A stretch of DNA of 42,078 bases, taken from assembly GCA_003480425.1 (NCBI GenBank), contig QUJA01000023.1:1-42078 (forward strand), in the 5' to 3' direction. Made by a program: the position numbers and the translations under genes. The DNA comes from Firmicutes bacterium AM31-12AC (GTDB lineage: Bacteria > Bacillota > Clostridia > Lachnospirales > Lachnospiraceae). Below the pieces are notes generated by a model. It did not search any database. It was not told the DNA's origin and worked only from the letters and a program-made list of their open reading frames with translations. Positions 24,899-33,007 of the stretch are shown here, piece by piece; the stretch's first letter is position 1; each line of letters opens with the position of its first letter.

Positions 24899-25111
24899 AG
24901 TAAAAAGAGAACCAGCCCGACTCAACTTAAATTTTGAGTCGGACTGGTTCTCTTTTAAGATAGGCGTTCTCTCTGCCTGCTCAAAAGGCAGCATACCTTC
25001 CTCCGTATAGAACTTCAAAGTACTGTAGCGTACTGCCGTAAGCCGCACAAGTTCTCCGATTGTCACATATTCCGCCTGTTCTATTACTTCCATACTTCTC
25101 TGTCTTGACAT
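24833..25111 (-). pseudogene. Truncated MerR-family regulator
   Basis: From ATG 25111 (AAGGTGAG upstream) the first 50 residues are a MerR-type HTH: EYVTIGELVRLTAVRYSTLKFYTEEGMLPF. After EQAERT the frame runs into the antisense of the YitT terminator and gene end and reads nonsense to 24833. The wing and effector part of the family (normally 100-150 aa or more) are missing. The deletion junction lies at about 24957, right at the shared terminator. Confidence 0.75.
24902..24956. terminator. Bidirectional intrinsic terminator after the YitT-family gene
   Basis: A 23-bp near-perfect stem, AAAAGAGAACCAG.. with ..CTGGTTCTCTTTT and GACTCAA/TTGAGTC, has a short AT-rich loop. It has T runs on both strands. 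Confidence 0.92.
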
Positions 25112-25164
25112 CTGCTCACCTTTTCCACTATTCACATACTTGTTATGTCAATACCCTTTTCTTA

Positions 25165-26064
25165 CTACCAGTATGCCGGTACCAGATTAACTCCCTGAAT
25201 CGGTACTTTATACGCCGTTTTTGTCATCGGGAATATACGATAATATATATTTCCTATTTTCAGCAATGTCTCACTGCCTATTCTTATTTCTTCTACTGTA
25301 AATCCTTTTTTACTCAGATATTCTACTGCCGCAGCCCTTCTGTCTGCTACATTTGTCCCCCAAATAACCATATCTATAAATACAGATTTCCTTCTGTCAA
25401 GATAAGGGAACGCAAGATTTACACCTTCTAAATATGGATTCTTGAACAACTTACTCTTTGTCTTTATAAAACGATTCATAACTCCTTCGAAAATACTGTG
25501 GAACTCTGCTTCCCATAGTGTACGATACTGCTCATCCTGCGTGGCAGCCTCTGTCATACGCTCTTCTACACGACTCTGCTCTGATACAGAAAACAAATCA
25601 TGAATACAACCACTCTCACGAAGAAGCCATAATAAGACTGCATATTCCAAACTAATTGGACCATCCTCTAAAATCTCTGCACGAAGGCCTTCTTTTATTC
25701 TAACATAACTTATCTCATCACTAAGATATGCCTTCAGTTCAACACCTGATGTATCATAATCCATATCACATCCCAGAAGATCCGGAACTTCCTTTAAAAG
25801 TTCTTCTGCTTTCAGAGCATTTACCACTTCTTGCTCAATCTGAGATGTTTCTTTTTTCTTCAAAGTCTTTGCTATCTGCACTGCTTTCTGTAATGCTGCA
25901 GAAAATTCTGAAAATGAATTTATATCTCTCCCCAACTCTGTTTCCAACACCTGTGCCGCAGCAACCGCACGCAGCACCGCATTTTTTGCCACGCTTGGAT
26001 GAAGGCTCTCCTGTCCGTTTAACGCAAGTAACGCATATTGCTGAGATAATATAAGCTCTTTCAT
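25165..26064 (-). CDS. Uncharacterised helical protein (weakly GPP34-like)
   Basis: A 299-aa soluble protein. The start ATG 26064 follows AGAGGAA; a TTG seven codons upstream is rejected. The opening MKELILSQQYALLALNGQ and the segment DGPISLEYAVLLWLLRESGCIHDLF (about 141-165) faintly recall the GPP34/GPP3-like fold. The central region is helical (FSAALQKAVQIAKTLKKKE). The C-terminus IGSETLLKIGNIYYRIFPMTKTAYKVPIQGVNL is beta-rich. No catalytic motif. Function unknown. It stands alone between the MerR remnant and the thiamin locus. Confidence 0.7.
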   Translation of the reverse strand: MKELILSQQYALLALNGQESLHPSVAKNAVLRAVAAAQVLETELGRDINSFSEFSAALQKAVQIAKTLKKKETSQIEQEVVNALKAEELLKEVPDLLGCDMDYDTSGVELKAYLSDEISYVRIKEGLRAEILEDGPISLEYAVLLWLLRESGCIHDLFSVSEQSRVEERMTEAATQDEQYRTLWEAEFHSIFEGVMNRFIKTKSKLFKNPYLEGVNLAFPYLDRRKSVFIDMVIWGTNVADRRAAAVEYLSKKGFTVEEIRIGSETLLKIGNIYYRIFPMTKTAYKVPIQGVNLVPAYW

Positions 26065-26193
26065 AACATTCTTCCTCTCTTTCAATTTATCTGCGAAATC
26101 TATATTCCACTTACTACTTAGAATATATAATATAATATATTAATTTTCAAATTGTTACTGTTCACTCAAAGTTTCCATTTTTTAAGATTCCCC

Positions 26194-26222
26194 TTGCAAT
26201 TTCATACATATAGATGCATAAT
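26194..26222 (+). promoter_or_regulatory. Promoter of the thiamin locus
   Basis: TTGCAA (26194-26199), 17 bases, CATAAT (26217-26222), about 25 bases upstream of the TPP riboswitch. Confidence 0.6.
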
Positions 26223-26247
26223 ATCACTAGACAACAATTTTATATTG

Positions 26248-26342
26248 TCACTGGGGAGCTGGCGAAAGCCGGCTGAGAGGAAACGTAATTCCGTTTCGAC
26301 CCACTTAAACCTGATTTGGATAATGCCAACGGAGGGAATGTA
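26248..26342 (+). promoter_or_regulatory. TPP (THI-box) riboswitch
   Basis: Unmistakable thi box: GGGGAGC then GGCTGAGAGG (26271-26280), a variable helix AAACGTAATTCCGTTT (26281-26296), and ACCTGAT..GGATAATGCCAACGGAGGGAA (about 26309-26338). It binds thiamin pyrophosphate. The first of two downstream hairpins (26359-26376) and the strong terminator at 26402-26433 point to transcriptional attenuation, shutting off thiW (and perhaps thiC) when TPP is abundant. Confidence 0.97.
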
Positions 26343-26401
26343 TACCATGTAATTGATTGAGATGCCCTCGCATCTCATTTCTTTTATTTCGGACAGCTGG
26401 T

Positions 26402-26433
26402 AGGATCTTCACTTCAGGTGAGGATCCTTTTTT
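26402..26433 (+). terminator. Riboswitch-controlled terminator before thiW
   Basis: AGGATCTTCAC pairs with GTGAGGATCCT (one G-U), followed by six T. It lies between the TPP aptamer and the thiW ribosome site. A second stem GAGATGC/GCATCTC at 26359-26376 may be the switching partner. Confidence 0.82.
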
Positions 26434-26495
26434 CATCTCAATTTTTTCAAAATGACAAACGCATTTCCGAAGAAAAAGAAAAGGAGACTCAGATT

Positions 26496-27002
26496 ATGAA
26501 TGAAACAAATAAAACAAAAAAATTAGCACTTGCCGGAGTTCTTACTGCTCTTGCAGTTGTAGGAAGTTTTTTGAGCGTTCCCGTTGCCGGAAGTAAATGT
26601 GCTCCGGTTCAGCATATGGTCAATATTCTTGCAGCTGTTACACTTGGCCCTGGTTGGGGAGTTGGCATTGCTTTCTGTGCAAGCCTGCTTCGTAATATAC
26701 TTGGTCTTGGAAGCCTTATGGCATTCCCTGGAAGTATGGTCGGTGCATTGTGCTGTGGACTGGTTTACAAAAAATGTAAAGTCTTAAGCCTGACTTGTCT
26801 TGCTGAAGCTATCGGTACTGGTATTCTTGGTGGTATCGCAGCTTATCCGGTTGCCCGTTTCCTTATGGGTGCTGCACCTGCAGGACTGTTCGTTTATGTA
26901 ATACCATTCCTTATTTCTACTGTGGCTGGAAGTATTCTTGCATTTATCCTGATTTCAATCCTTCAGAAAAGTGGAGTGATGTCACAGCTCACTACAGCAT
27001 AA
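26496..27002 (+). CDS. thiW: ThiW, S-component of an ECF transporter for a thiamin precursor
   Basis: A 168-aa membrane protein, substrate-binding subunit of an energy-coupling-factor importer, thought to take up the thiazole moiety. Five to six hydrophobic segments. Signature: LAGVLTALAVVGSFLSVPVAGSKCAPVQHMVNILAAVTLGPGWGVGIAF and RNILGLGSLMAFPGSMVGALCCGL. The ATG at 26496 follows AAAAGGAG; the open frame back to 26418 crosses the terminator and is rejected. Control by the TPP riboswitch directly upstream supports the role. The shared ECF energising module must lie elsewhere. Confidence 0.94.
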   Translation: MNETNKTKKLALAGVLTALAVVGSFLSVPVAGSKCAPVQHMVNILAAVTLGPGWGVGIAFCASLLRNILGLGSLMAFPGSMVGALCCGLVYKKCKVLSLTCLAEAIGTGILGGIAAYPVARFLMGAAPAGLFVYVIPFLISTVAGSILAFILISILQKSGVMSQLTTA

Positions 27003-27290
27003 TTTTTTTGTTTGACCCAAAAGCGATACATTGGGGACACCACCTTGTACCGCTATAAAAAAGCAAATCGCTTTATGATTTTGTATATCATCAGATTGCT
27101 CTGATGTAGGCGTTAGCAAAAATATTTCATATCCATAGAGAAATATTTTTTCTTATTTCTTCTATGCTCATTCACTGGACGTGTTGGTTTTTCGATGAAC
27201 GGTCTGTATCACTACAGACTTTCATCTTTCATGTACGCTGTCCGTATTTTGCTGACGTCATAAATATAATTTATTTTTTTATTAAAATGA
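27003..27290 (+). other. Hairpin-rich non-coding stretch between thiW and thiC
   Basis: No gene. Stems seen: AGCGATACA / TGTACCGCT (about 27020-27053, imperfect), CATCAGA/TCTGATG (about 27089-27107), AAAATATTTC/GAAATATTTT followed by more T (about 27118-27150), and a long GATGAA..GTCTGTA TCAC TACAGAC..TTCATC (about 27195-27231). No second thi box is present. The hairpin with T-run could terminate thiW messages. The rest looks like an inserted non-coding element or RNA. Confidence 0.5.
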
Positions 27291-27306
27291 TTGGAGGCAA
27301 AATAAC

Positions 27307-28617
27307 ATGAGAAACTACACAACCCAGATGGATGCAGCCCGCAAAGGAATTGTCACTCCTGAAATCAAACTTGTTGCTGAAAAAGAACATATGGATGTTG
27401 ATAAACTTATGACACTTGTTGCTGAGGGTAAGGTTGCCATTTGTGCAAATAAAAACCATACTTGCTTAAGTGCTGAGGGTGTCGGAAGTATGCTCCGCAC
27501 AAAAATCAATGTCAATCTTGGTGTATCACGTGACTGTAAAGATTATGATGTAGAAATGCAAAAAGTAATGAGCGCGGTAAATTTAGGTGCCGAAGCAATC
27601 ATGGATCTTTCAAGCCATGGAAATACTCAGCCTTTCCGCCGCAAACTGACAAGCGAATGTCCTGTTATGATTGGAACTGTTCCTGTTTATGACAGTGTTA
27701 TCCACTATCAGCGTGACCTTGCAACACTTACAGCTCATGATTTTATCGATGTTATCCGTATGCATGCAGAAGATGGTGTTGATTTCGTCACACTTCACTG
27801 TGGAATTACAAGAAAAACAATCGAGCAGATTAAAAAACATAAAAGAAAAATGAATATCGTAAGCCGTGGCGGAAGCCTTGTATTTGCATGGATGAGTATG
27901 ACAGGTAAGGAGAACCCATTCTATGAATACTATGATGAAATTCTTGATATCTGCGAAGAATATGATGTAACAATTTCTCTTGGCGACGCCTGCCGTCCTG
28001 GATGTCTTGCAGATGCAACAGATGTATGCCAGATTGAAGAACTTGTTCGTTTGGGAGAACTTACAAAACGTGCCTGGGATCACAATGTACAGGTTATGGT
28101 AGAAGGTCCTGGACATGTGCCGCTTGATCAGGTTGCAGCCAATATGAAAGTACAGCAGAGCATCTGTATGGGAGCTCCTTTCTATGTACTTGGACCTCTT
28201 GTAACAGACATTGCTCCTGGTTATGACCATATCACAGCTGCCATCGGTGGTGCCGTAGCTGCTATGAGTGGTGCTGCATTCCTCTGCTATGTAACTCCTG
28301 CTGAGCACCTTGCTCTTCCAAATGTAGAAGATACAAAACAGGGAATCATTGCTTCTAAGATTGCAGCTCATGCAGCCGATATTGCAAAAGGAATTCCAGG
28401 TGCACGTGATATTGATGACAAGATGGCCGATGCCCGTCGCGTTCTCGACTGGGATGCTCAGTACGCATGTGCTTTAGATCCTGAAACTGCCAAAGCGATC
28501 CGCGACAGCAGAAAACCGGAAGATGATCACAGTGACACTTGCAGCATGTGTGGAAAATTCTGCGCTGTCAGAAGTATGAACAAAGCACTTGCCGGAGAAT
28601 ATATTGATATACTGTAA
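27307..28617 (+). CDS. thiC: Phosphomethylpyrimidine synthase ThiC
   Basis: Radical-SAM-like enzyme converting aminoimidazole ribotide to HMP-phosphate, the pyrimidine half of thiamin. 436 aa, the short bacterial form without the N-terminal extension. Visible: [90 protein letters not shown] and the [4Fe-4S] motif CSMCGKFC near the C-terminus, all intact. GGAGGCAAAATAAC precedes the ATG. It follows thiW by 304 bases of structured DNA, so it may depend on the same TPP riboswitch or on its own promoter. Confidence 0.98.
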   Translation: MRNYTTQMDAARKGIVTPEIKLVAEKEHMDVDKLMTLVAEGKVAICANKNHTCLSAEGVGSMLRTKINVNLGVSRDCKDYDVEMQKVMSAVNLGAEAIMDLSSHGNTQPFRRKLTSECPVMIGTVPVYDSVIHYQRDLATLTAHDFIDVIRMHAEDGVDFVTLHCGITRKTIEQIKKHKRKMNIVSRGGSLVFAWMSMTGKENPFYEYYDEILDICEEYDVTISLGDACRPGCLADATDVCQIEELVRLGELTKRAWDHNVQVMVEGPGHVPLDQVAANMKVQQSICMGAPFYVLGPLVTDIAPGYDHITAAIGGAVAAMSGAAFLCYVTPAEHLALPNVEDTKQGIIASKIAAHAADIAKGIPGARDIDDKMADARRVLDWDAQYACALDPETAKAIRDSRKPEDDHSDTCSMCGKFCAVRSMNKALAGEYIDIL

Positions 28618-28626
28618 AACCAAACA

Positions 28627-28665
28627 TGTCGTAAATAAGTAGCCTGTTGGCTACTTATTTAGACA
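28627..28665 (+). terminator. Hairpin after thiC
   Basis: TGTC(G)TAAATAAGTAGCC pairs with GGCTACTTATTTAGACA around a TGTT loop (17 bp, one bulge). Only a short T-rich stretch follows, so termination is likely but not classic. Confidence 0.65.
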
Positions 28666-28690
28666 TAGTTTTTATTTCTGGAAATTTACT

Positions 28691-28909
28691 TTACCACATT
28701 GTACGCAAAACATCACCCTTTAAATATAGATTTCCCCTTGCTTCTTCTTTTACAGACTTTAGCTTCTGTTGATTTACCATATAAGATATATTTTGCCGAG
28801 AACACTCTAATAAATTACAGCTTTCTGTTGTATCAAGAATATTTTTTTGTACAAACTTCAAACACTGGAGCAAAAATGAATTTACTACAAAAATATATCT
28901 TCGTGCCAC
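28691..28909 (-). CDS. Small HTH protein, possibly 5'-disrupted
   Basis: 72 codons as an open frame. The recognisable part is ILDTTESCNLLECSRQNISYMVNQQKLKSVKEEARGNLYLKGDVL, an AlpA/Xis-like helix-turn-helix of a kind common beside mobile elements in Lachnospiraceae. The true start is unclear. The first residues (MARRYIFV) are antisense to the beginning of the transposase remnant on the other strand, so the gene may have lost its own 5' end at a junction near 28880. Function unknown. Confidence 0.5.
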   Translation of the reverse strand: MARRYIFVVNSFLLQCLKFVQKNILDTTESCNLLECSRQNISYMVNQQKLKSVKEEARGNLYLKGDVLRTMW

Positions 28910-29256
28910 TTGACATTTTTAAGCAGATTCAGCACAATGAAAACAGAACAATAAAGATAGAAACAAGGCTGGAAGCATGGCTTGCGTTTCTGTGCATGGA
29001 TGAACCGGAAGCAATCATTGAGATTATTGAACGATATCCGGATTTCAGGGAAATGTACACACAAGTCTATGAGATTTGCCGGAATGTCGAAGAGGTGATG
29101 AATATGTTTTCGAAAGAGTTGATAGAATTAGACCGGAATACAACGAAGTTGATGATTGACGAAATGCAGAAAGATATAGAACAGAAAGAAAAAGAACTTA
29201 AGAAAAAGGATGAAGAAATCCAAAAATTAAAAGAAGAATTACAGAAACAAAAGTAA
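28876..29256 (+). pseudogene. 3' remnant of a PD-(D/E)XK (Rpn-type) family transposase/nuclease
   Basis: About 126 codons from 28876: RLEAWLAFLCMDEPEAIIEIIERYPDFREMYTQVYEICRNVEEVMNMFSKEL, then a coiled KEKELKKKDEEIQKLKEELQ tail. This is the C-terminal third of the PD-(D/E)XK nuclease family transposases common in this bacterial family (about 280-330 aa). The nuclease core is absent, so it is a dead fragment. The open frame upstream to 28699 is antisense to the HTH gene and not part of it. Confidence 0.75.
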
Positions 29257-29295
29257 TATACTACTGTATAAAAGGGCGCTGTCACATAGCACCCT

Positions 29296-29341
29296 AAAAA
29301 CAGCCCATTTTGTACATAACAAAACAAAATGAGCTGTTTTT
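29296..29341. terminator. Bidirectional terminator between transposase remnant and kduD
   Basis: AAAAACAGC.CATTTTGT pairs with ACAAAATG.GCTGTTTTT. It ends in T5 on the plus strand and, by symmetry, on the minus strand, serving kduD. A smaller GGG..GCT/AGC..CCC hairpin precedes it at about 29273-29294. Confidence 0.85.
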
Positions 29342-29375
29342 CTATATTATCAATTTATGATATTTTAAAAGATTC

Positions 29376-30170
29376 TTATTGTGGCTGTTTGCCGATATAA
29401 GCAAGGATTCCGCCATCTACATACAAGATATGTCCGTTTACGAAGTCAGATGCATCAGATGCCAGGAATACTGCCGGTCCCTGAAGGTCTTCCGGTGTTC
29501 CCCAACGAGCAGCCGGTGTTTTAGCAACGATGAACTGGTCAAATGGATGTCTGCTTCCGTCTGCCTGTCTCTCACGCAGTGGTGCTGTCTGTGGTGTTGC
29601 AATATATCCAGGTCCGATACCATTACACTGAATATTGTACTCACCATACTCAGAACAGATATTTCTTGTAAGCATTTTCAATCCACCCTTTGCTGCTGCA
29701 TAAGCAGATACAGTCTCACGTCCAAGCTCACTCATCATAGAACAGATGTTGATAATTTTTCCGTGTCCTTTTTCTTTCATTCCCGGAATAACTGCTTTAG
29801 AAACGATGAATGGAGCATTCAAATCTACATCGATTACTTTTCTGAACTCATCAGCTTCCATTTCAAGCATTGGTTTTCTCATGATGATACCTGCATTATT
29901 TACAAGAATATCGATGATTCCAACTTCTTCATTGATTTTAGCAACCATTGCCTGAACCTGTGCTTCATCTGTTACATCACATACATATCCGTGTGCATCT
30001 ACACCGATTTCTTTGTATGCAGCAATTCCTTTATCTACTTTTTCCTGACTAAGATCATTAAAGCAGATTGTTGCTCCTGCTTCTGCATAAGCAGATGCGA
30101 TTCCAAATCCGATTCCATAAGATGCTCCTGTTACGAGTGCAATTTTACCTTCCAGTGAAAAATTAACCAT
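29376..30170 (-). CDS. kduD: 2-deoxy-D-gluconate 3-dehydrogenase-type SDR, likely KduD
   Basis: Short-chain dehydrogenase expected to reduce 2,5-diketo-3-deoxygluconate (DKII) to 2-keto-3-deoxygluconate. Cofactor site TGASYGIGFGIA (15-26), NNAGI (92-96), catalytic Ser in NICSMMSELG and YAAAKGG with Tyr/Lys (about 161-165). 264 aa is typical. Pairing with kduI 98 bases upstream favours KduD over the related gluconate 5-dehydrogenase, which has similar motifs. The intergenic space holds GCTTTTAAAGC, a small palindrome. Confidence 0.88.
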   Translation of the reverse strand: MVNFSLEGKIALVTGASYGIGFGIASAYAEAGATICFNDLSQEKVDKGIAAYKEIGVDAHGYVCDVTDEAQVQAMVAKINEEVGIIDILVNNAGIIMRKPMLEMEADEFRKVIDVDLNAPFIVSKAVIPGMKEKGHGKIINICSMMSELGRETVSAYAAAKGGLKMLTRNICSEYGEYNIQCNGIGPGYIATPQTAPLRERQADGSRHPFDQFIVAKTPAARWGTPEDLQGPAVFLASDASDFVNGHILYVDGGILAYIGKQPQ

Positions 30171-30268
30171 GTTAAATTCCTCTCTTTCTTCTTATTTATA
30201 ATTGGGTTTATATGTTAAGGATTATTATTTGTATATTAAATGCGAGAGCTTTTAAAGCCCTTCTATTA

Positions 30269-31132
30269 TTATCTCAAATCTTTATTCTCGATATTGTCCA
30301 TATCGCCGTAGTCCTGATTTTCTCCACACATTCCCCAGATAAATGTGTATGCTCTTGATCCACATCCTGAGTGAATTGACCAGCTTGGAGAGATAACAGC
30401 TTCTTCATTATGCATAATGATGTGTCTTGTCTCCTGCGGCTCTCCCATGTAGTGCATTACAAATGCATCATCTTCCATATCAAAGTACAAATAAACTTCC
30501 ATACGTCTGTCATGTGTATGTGCTGGCATTGTGTTCCATACGCTTCCTGGAAGAAGTTTTGTCATACCCATAGCAAGCTGGCAGCTATCTACCTGACCTG
30601 TCACGATATATTTGTTGATCACTCTGTGGTTAGAATCTTCAAGTGTTCCCATTTCCACTTTGTTCTCATCTTTTACAATCACAACACCCTCTTCAGGTTC
30701 TCCCTCAAGTTTGATATGTACTGTTGGGTAAGCAACGTGTGCCGGAGCACTGTTCAAATAAAATTTAGCCGGACATGAAGCATCTTTGCTTTCAAATGTA
30801 ATATCTTTTGATCCACGTCCGATATACATTCCATCTCTTGCATTTACTTCGTAAACACGTCCATCAACTGTCACAATTCCGTCTCCACCAATGTTGATCA
30901 GTCCCATTTCTCTTCTCTGAAGGAAATATTCTGCTCTCAGTTCATCCCCTGCTGTCAATGCAAGTTTCTCCTGAACCGGTACTGCTGCTCCTGTGATGAT
31001 ACGGTCAATGTGGCTGTAAACCAGATTGATCTTGTCTGCCTGGAACAGATTCTGAATTAAAAATTCCTCTCTCAATCTGTCTGTTGTGTAGTGTTTTACA
31101 TCTCTTGGTGATGCTGCTGTTCTTACTTCCAT
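30269..31132 (-). CDS. kduI: 5-dehydro-4-deoxy-D-glucuronate isomerase KduI
   Basis: Cupin isomerase turning 5-keto-4-deoxyuronate (DKI, formed spontaneously from unsaturated uronates) into DKII. 287 aa, standard length. Signature N-terminus EVRTAASPRDVKHYTTDRLREEFLIQNLF, REMGLINIGGDG, and a metal site region WNTMPAHTHDRRMEVYLYFDM with MHNEEAVISPSWSIHSGCGSRAYTFIWGMCGEN. A CAGGAGG ribosome site lies upstream of the ATG at 31132. Divergent from the frameshifted AraC gene, which is the likely regulator. Confidence 0.97.
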   Translation of the reverse strand: MEVRTAASPRDVKHYTTDRLREEFLIQNLFQADKINLVYSHIDRIITGAAVPVQEKLALTAGDELRAEYFLQRREMGLINIGGDGIVTVDGRVYEVNARDGMYIGRGSKDITFESKDASCPAKFYLNSAPAHVAYPTVHIKLEGEPEEGVVIVKDENKVEMGTLEDSNHRVINKYIVTGQVDSCQLAMGMTKLLPGSVWNTMPAHTHDRRMEVYLYFDMEDDAFVMHYMGEPQETRHIIMHNEEAVISPSWSIHSGCGSRAYTFIWGMCGENQDYGDMDNIENKDLR

Positions 31133-31276
31133 GATAATCCTCCTGTTATTTTTTGTAATAGCTATTTGATTTGTCTAAACAATGAAGTTCTGCTTTTTTA
31201 ATGAGTTTTTTCTCATCTCTTGACTATACTATACCATTCGCTTTATTCCTTTTCTTGTGAAATGTTGATGTAAATG

Positions 31277-31305
31277 TTGAATATTTTGAACATACCTCGT
31301 ATAAT
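31277..31305 (+). promoter_or_regulatory. Promoter of the first AraC gene, with dyad
   Basis: TTGAAT (31277-31282), 17 bases, TATAAT (31300-31305). The -35 is covered by ATGTT..AACAT (31274-31293) and by two AATGTTGA direct repeats (31261-31268, 31273-31280), a possible AraC operator. The 13-mer TTGAATATTTTGA here is repeated at 40048-40060. Confidence 0.65.
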
Positions 31306-31406
31306 CAAAATAAGAGTTCAAGATTTGCATGTTTTATAGAATCAATTTGTTCAAACATTGCAATATTATTCGTATATTTATCCAAAAGAAAAGGAGGTTT
31401 AACCCA

Positions 31407-32275
31407 ATGAAGGCTTGTTCTACATGCAAAGAATCTATGAAAAATTGTATCGACACACATTCTTTTGCATTTGCTCACTTATATAGTGATGAAAAAATTA
31501 TGGATATGCATATTCACAATTGTTATGAAATCTATTATTCGATCTCCGGTGGCAAACAATTTTTGATTGATAATTGTCTGTATGATATCCATCCCGGTGA
31601 TATTTTTTGATTAATCAATTTGAAAGCCATCATTTAACTCAGATTGATCAGGAAACTCATGAAAGAATTATTTTATCTATTGACCCGGATTACCTGACAC
31701 AACTTTCTACCCCAAACACCGACCTAAACCATTGCTTCAGTTTTCGAGATACCCATATGCCTCACTGTGTCCATTTAACACCGGAAGAGCAGAATAGATT
31801 CATTTATTTTATTCATAAATTTCAATCAAACGAAGGAATTGGTGAAGATTTATTAGATAAAGCAGTTTTTCTTGAATTGATGGTATTTTTAAATCAGACA
31901 TTCCAAAACAGAGGTGCCGCTACTATAAAAAATGATGCTGAAAAATCAACATCCAAATATCATACGCAAGTGGATGAAATTCTTTCTTATATTAATTCTC
32001 ATATAAAAGAACCTCTGACTTTAGAAGATTTGTCGGCACATTTTTATATGAGCAGTTCCTATATCTGTCGTATTTTTAAAGCAGCTACCGGAACAACGAT
32101 CAATAAATACATCACTGCAAAACGACTGACCCTTTCAAAATCTCTGCTTAGTCAGGGATACAGTGTGACTGAAGCATGTGAGATGTGCGGATTTAATGAC
32201 TATAGCAATTACTTAAAGGCATTTACAAAAGCAGTGGGCATATCTCCGAAGAAATATGCCCAGTTTAATTCATAA
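31407..32275 (+). CDS. AraC-family regulator, frameshifted in a T run
   Basis: Likely regulator of the adjacent kdu genes. The N-terminal cupin sensor (HIHNCYEIYYSISGGKQFLIDNCLYDIHPGDIF, about 35-68) runs into TGA at 31608-31610, after a T6 run. One extra T gives DIFLINQFESHHLTQ and continues through the second frame to 32275, about 289 aa in all. The C-terminal AraC domain is complete: two HTHs, LTLEDLSAHFYMSSSYICRIFKAATG and SVTEACEMCGFNDYSNYLKAFTKAVGISPKKY. AAAAGGAGG precedes the ATG at 31407. Normal length once repaired, so an indel error or slippage is as likely as a real mutation. Confidence 0.9.
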
Positions 32276-32313
32276 TATTATGGGTGACTGGATAGTTACC
32301 CATAATTTTTTAA
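32276..32313 (+). terminator. Terminator after the first AraC gene
   Basis: ATTATGGGTGAC pairs with GTTACCCATAAT (one G-U) and is followed by T6. It overlaps the end of the convergent rhaM-like gene. Confidence 0.85.
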
Positions 32314-32951
32314 TTATGCCACGCCAACCTCACGCTACTCACATGATGCTCCCCTGTCAGCCAGTCCACATCATTTGTGATCCAGTCCATAATCTCAAGC
32401 TGGCGTGTCTCCCATGCAACTGTATTTGCATGAGCCTCGCTTGTTTCCTCTTCTTCCATCGTAATATCGATCTCATCATATCCAAAAATATATCCGCCGG
32501 CACTCCAGATACTAAAATTACTGTCCGGTCCCGAATCAATCGTATCCCCTCGCTGTGCAATCAGTGCATCGTGACGACGTTTATATTCTTCCTCACAGCC
32601 ATCATGAAGTTTTGTCATAAATACTCTGTGACGGATAAGTTCTTTCTTCTCACGAACGATTCCAAAATTGTGATACATTAATCGCATGTCTTCCCCCGGT
32701 GTTGATATCCATGTAAATGTGTCACTGAGTTTCGATATAATATCCCTAATCTCATCATCGACACAATACGCTGCACCATCCTGCCACTCTCCATACACAA
32801 ACATAAGATTCTCTGCATTCCAGATACTAAAGTTCCCCACTTTATTCTTATCTAGCCACGCCGTCAAATCAGGCCAGATTTCTCCTAGTTTCTTCTTGAA
32901 CTCATTCATTTTTCCTTCATTTATTGCTATTGCTGCCGCATGACGTTCCAT
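32310..32951 (-). CDS. Tandem L-rhamnose mutarotase (two RhaM domains)
   Basis: RhaM (DUF718) enzymes interconvert alpha and beta L-rhamnose. The 213-aa protein contains two copies of the roughly 100-aa domain. Copy 1 is about residues 1-98 (AAIAINEGKMNEFKKKLGEIWPDLTAWLDKNKVGNFSIWN). Copy 2 is about 105-213 (HRVFMTKLHDGCEEEYKRRHDALIAQ, SNFSIWSAGGYIFGYDEI). Both keep the FSIW core. Single-domain forms dimerise, so this could be a fused dimer. Context supports rhamnose-containing pectin (rhamnogalacturonan) as substrate. Last gene of the TRAP-GH105 run. Confidence 0.82.
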   Translation of the reverse strand: MERHAAAIAINEGKMNEFKKKLGEIWPDLTAWLDKNKVGNFSIWNAENLMFVYGEWQDGAAYCVDDEIRDIISKLSDTFTWISTPGEDMRLMYHNFGIVREKKELIRHRVFMTKLHDGCEEEYKRRHDALIAQRGDTIDSGPDSNFSIWSAGGYIFGYDEIDITMEEEETSEAHANTVAWETRQLEIMDWITNDVDWLTGEHHVSSVRLAWHN

Positions 32952-33007
32952 ATTCTACTCCTTCCCTATTGCGATTGAATTCTCTCTCGTAAAAATCAAC
33001 CTACTTC

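Noticed and set aside
27003..27306. A second TPP riboswitch for thiC
   Set aside because: The CTGAGA and ACCTGAT..GGATAATGCC signatures are absent.
27610..28371. 253-codon minus-strand open frame
   Set aside because: Antisense to thiC; Cys/Ser/His-rich text without domain sense, a codon-bias shadow.
29379..30158. 259-codon plus-strand open frame
   Set aside because: Antisense to kduD with low-complexity Cys/Ser/Ile content.
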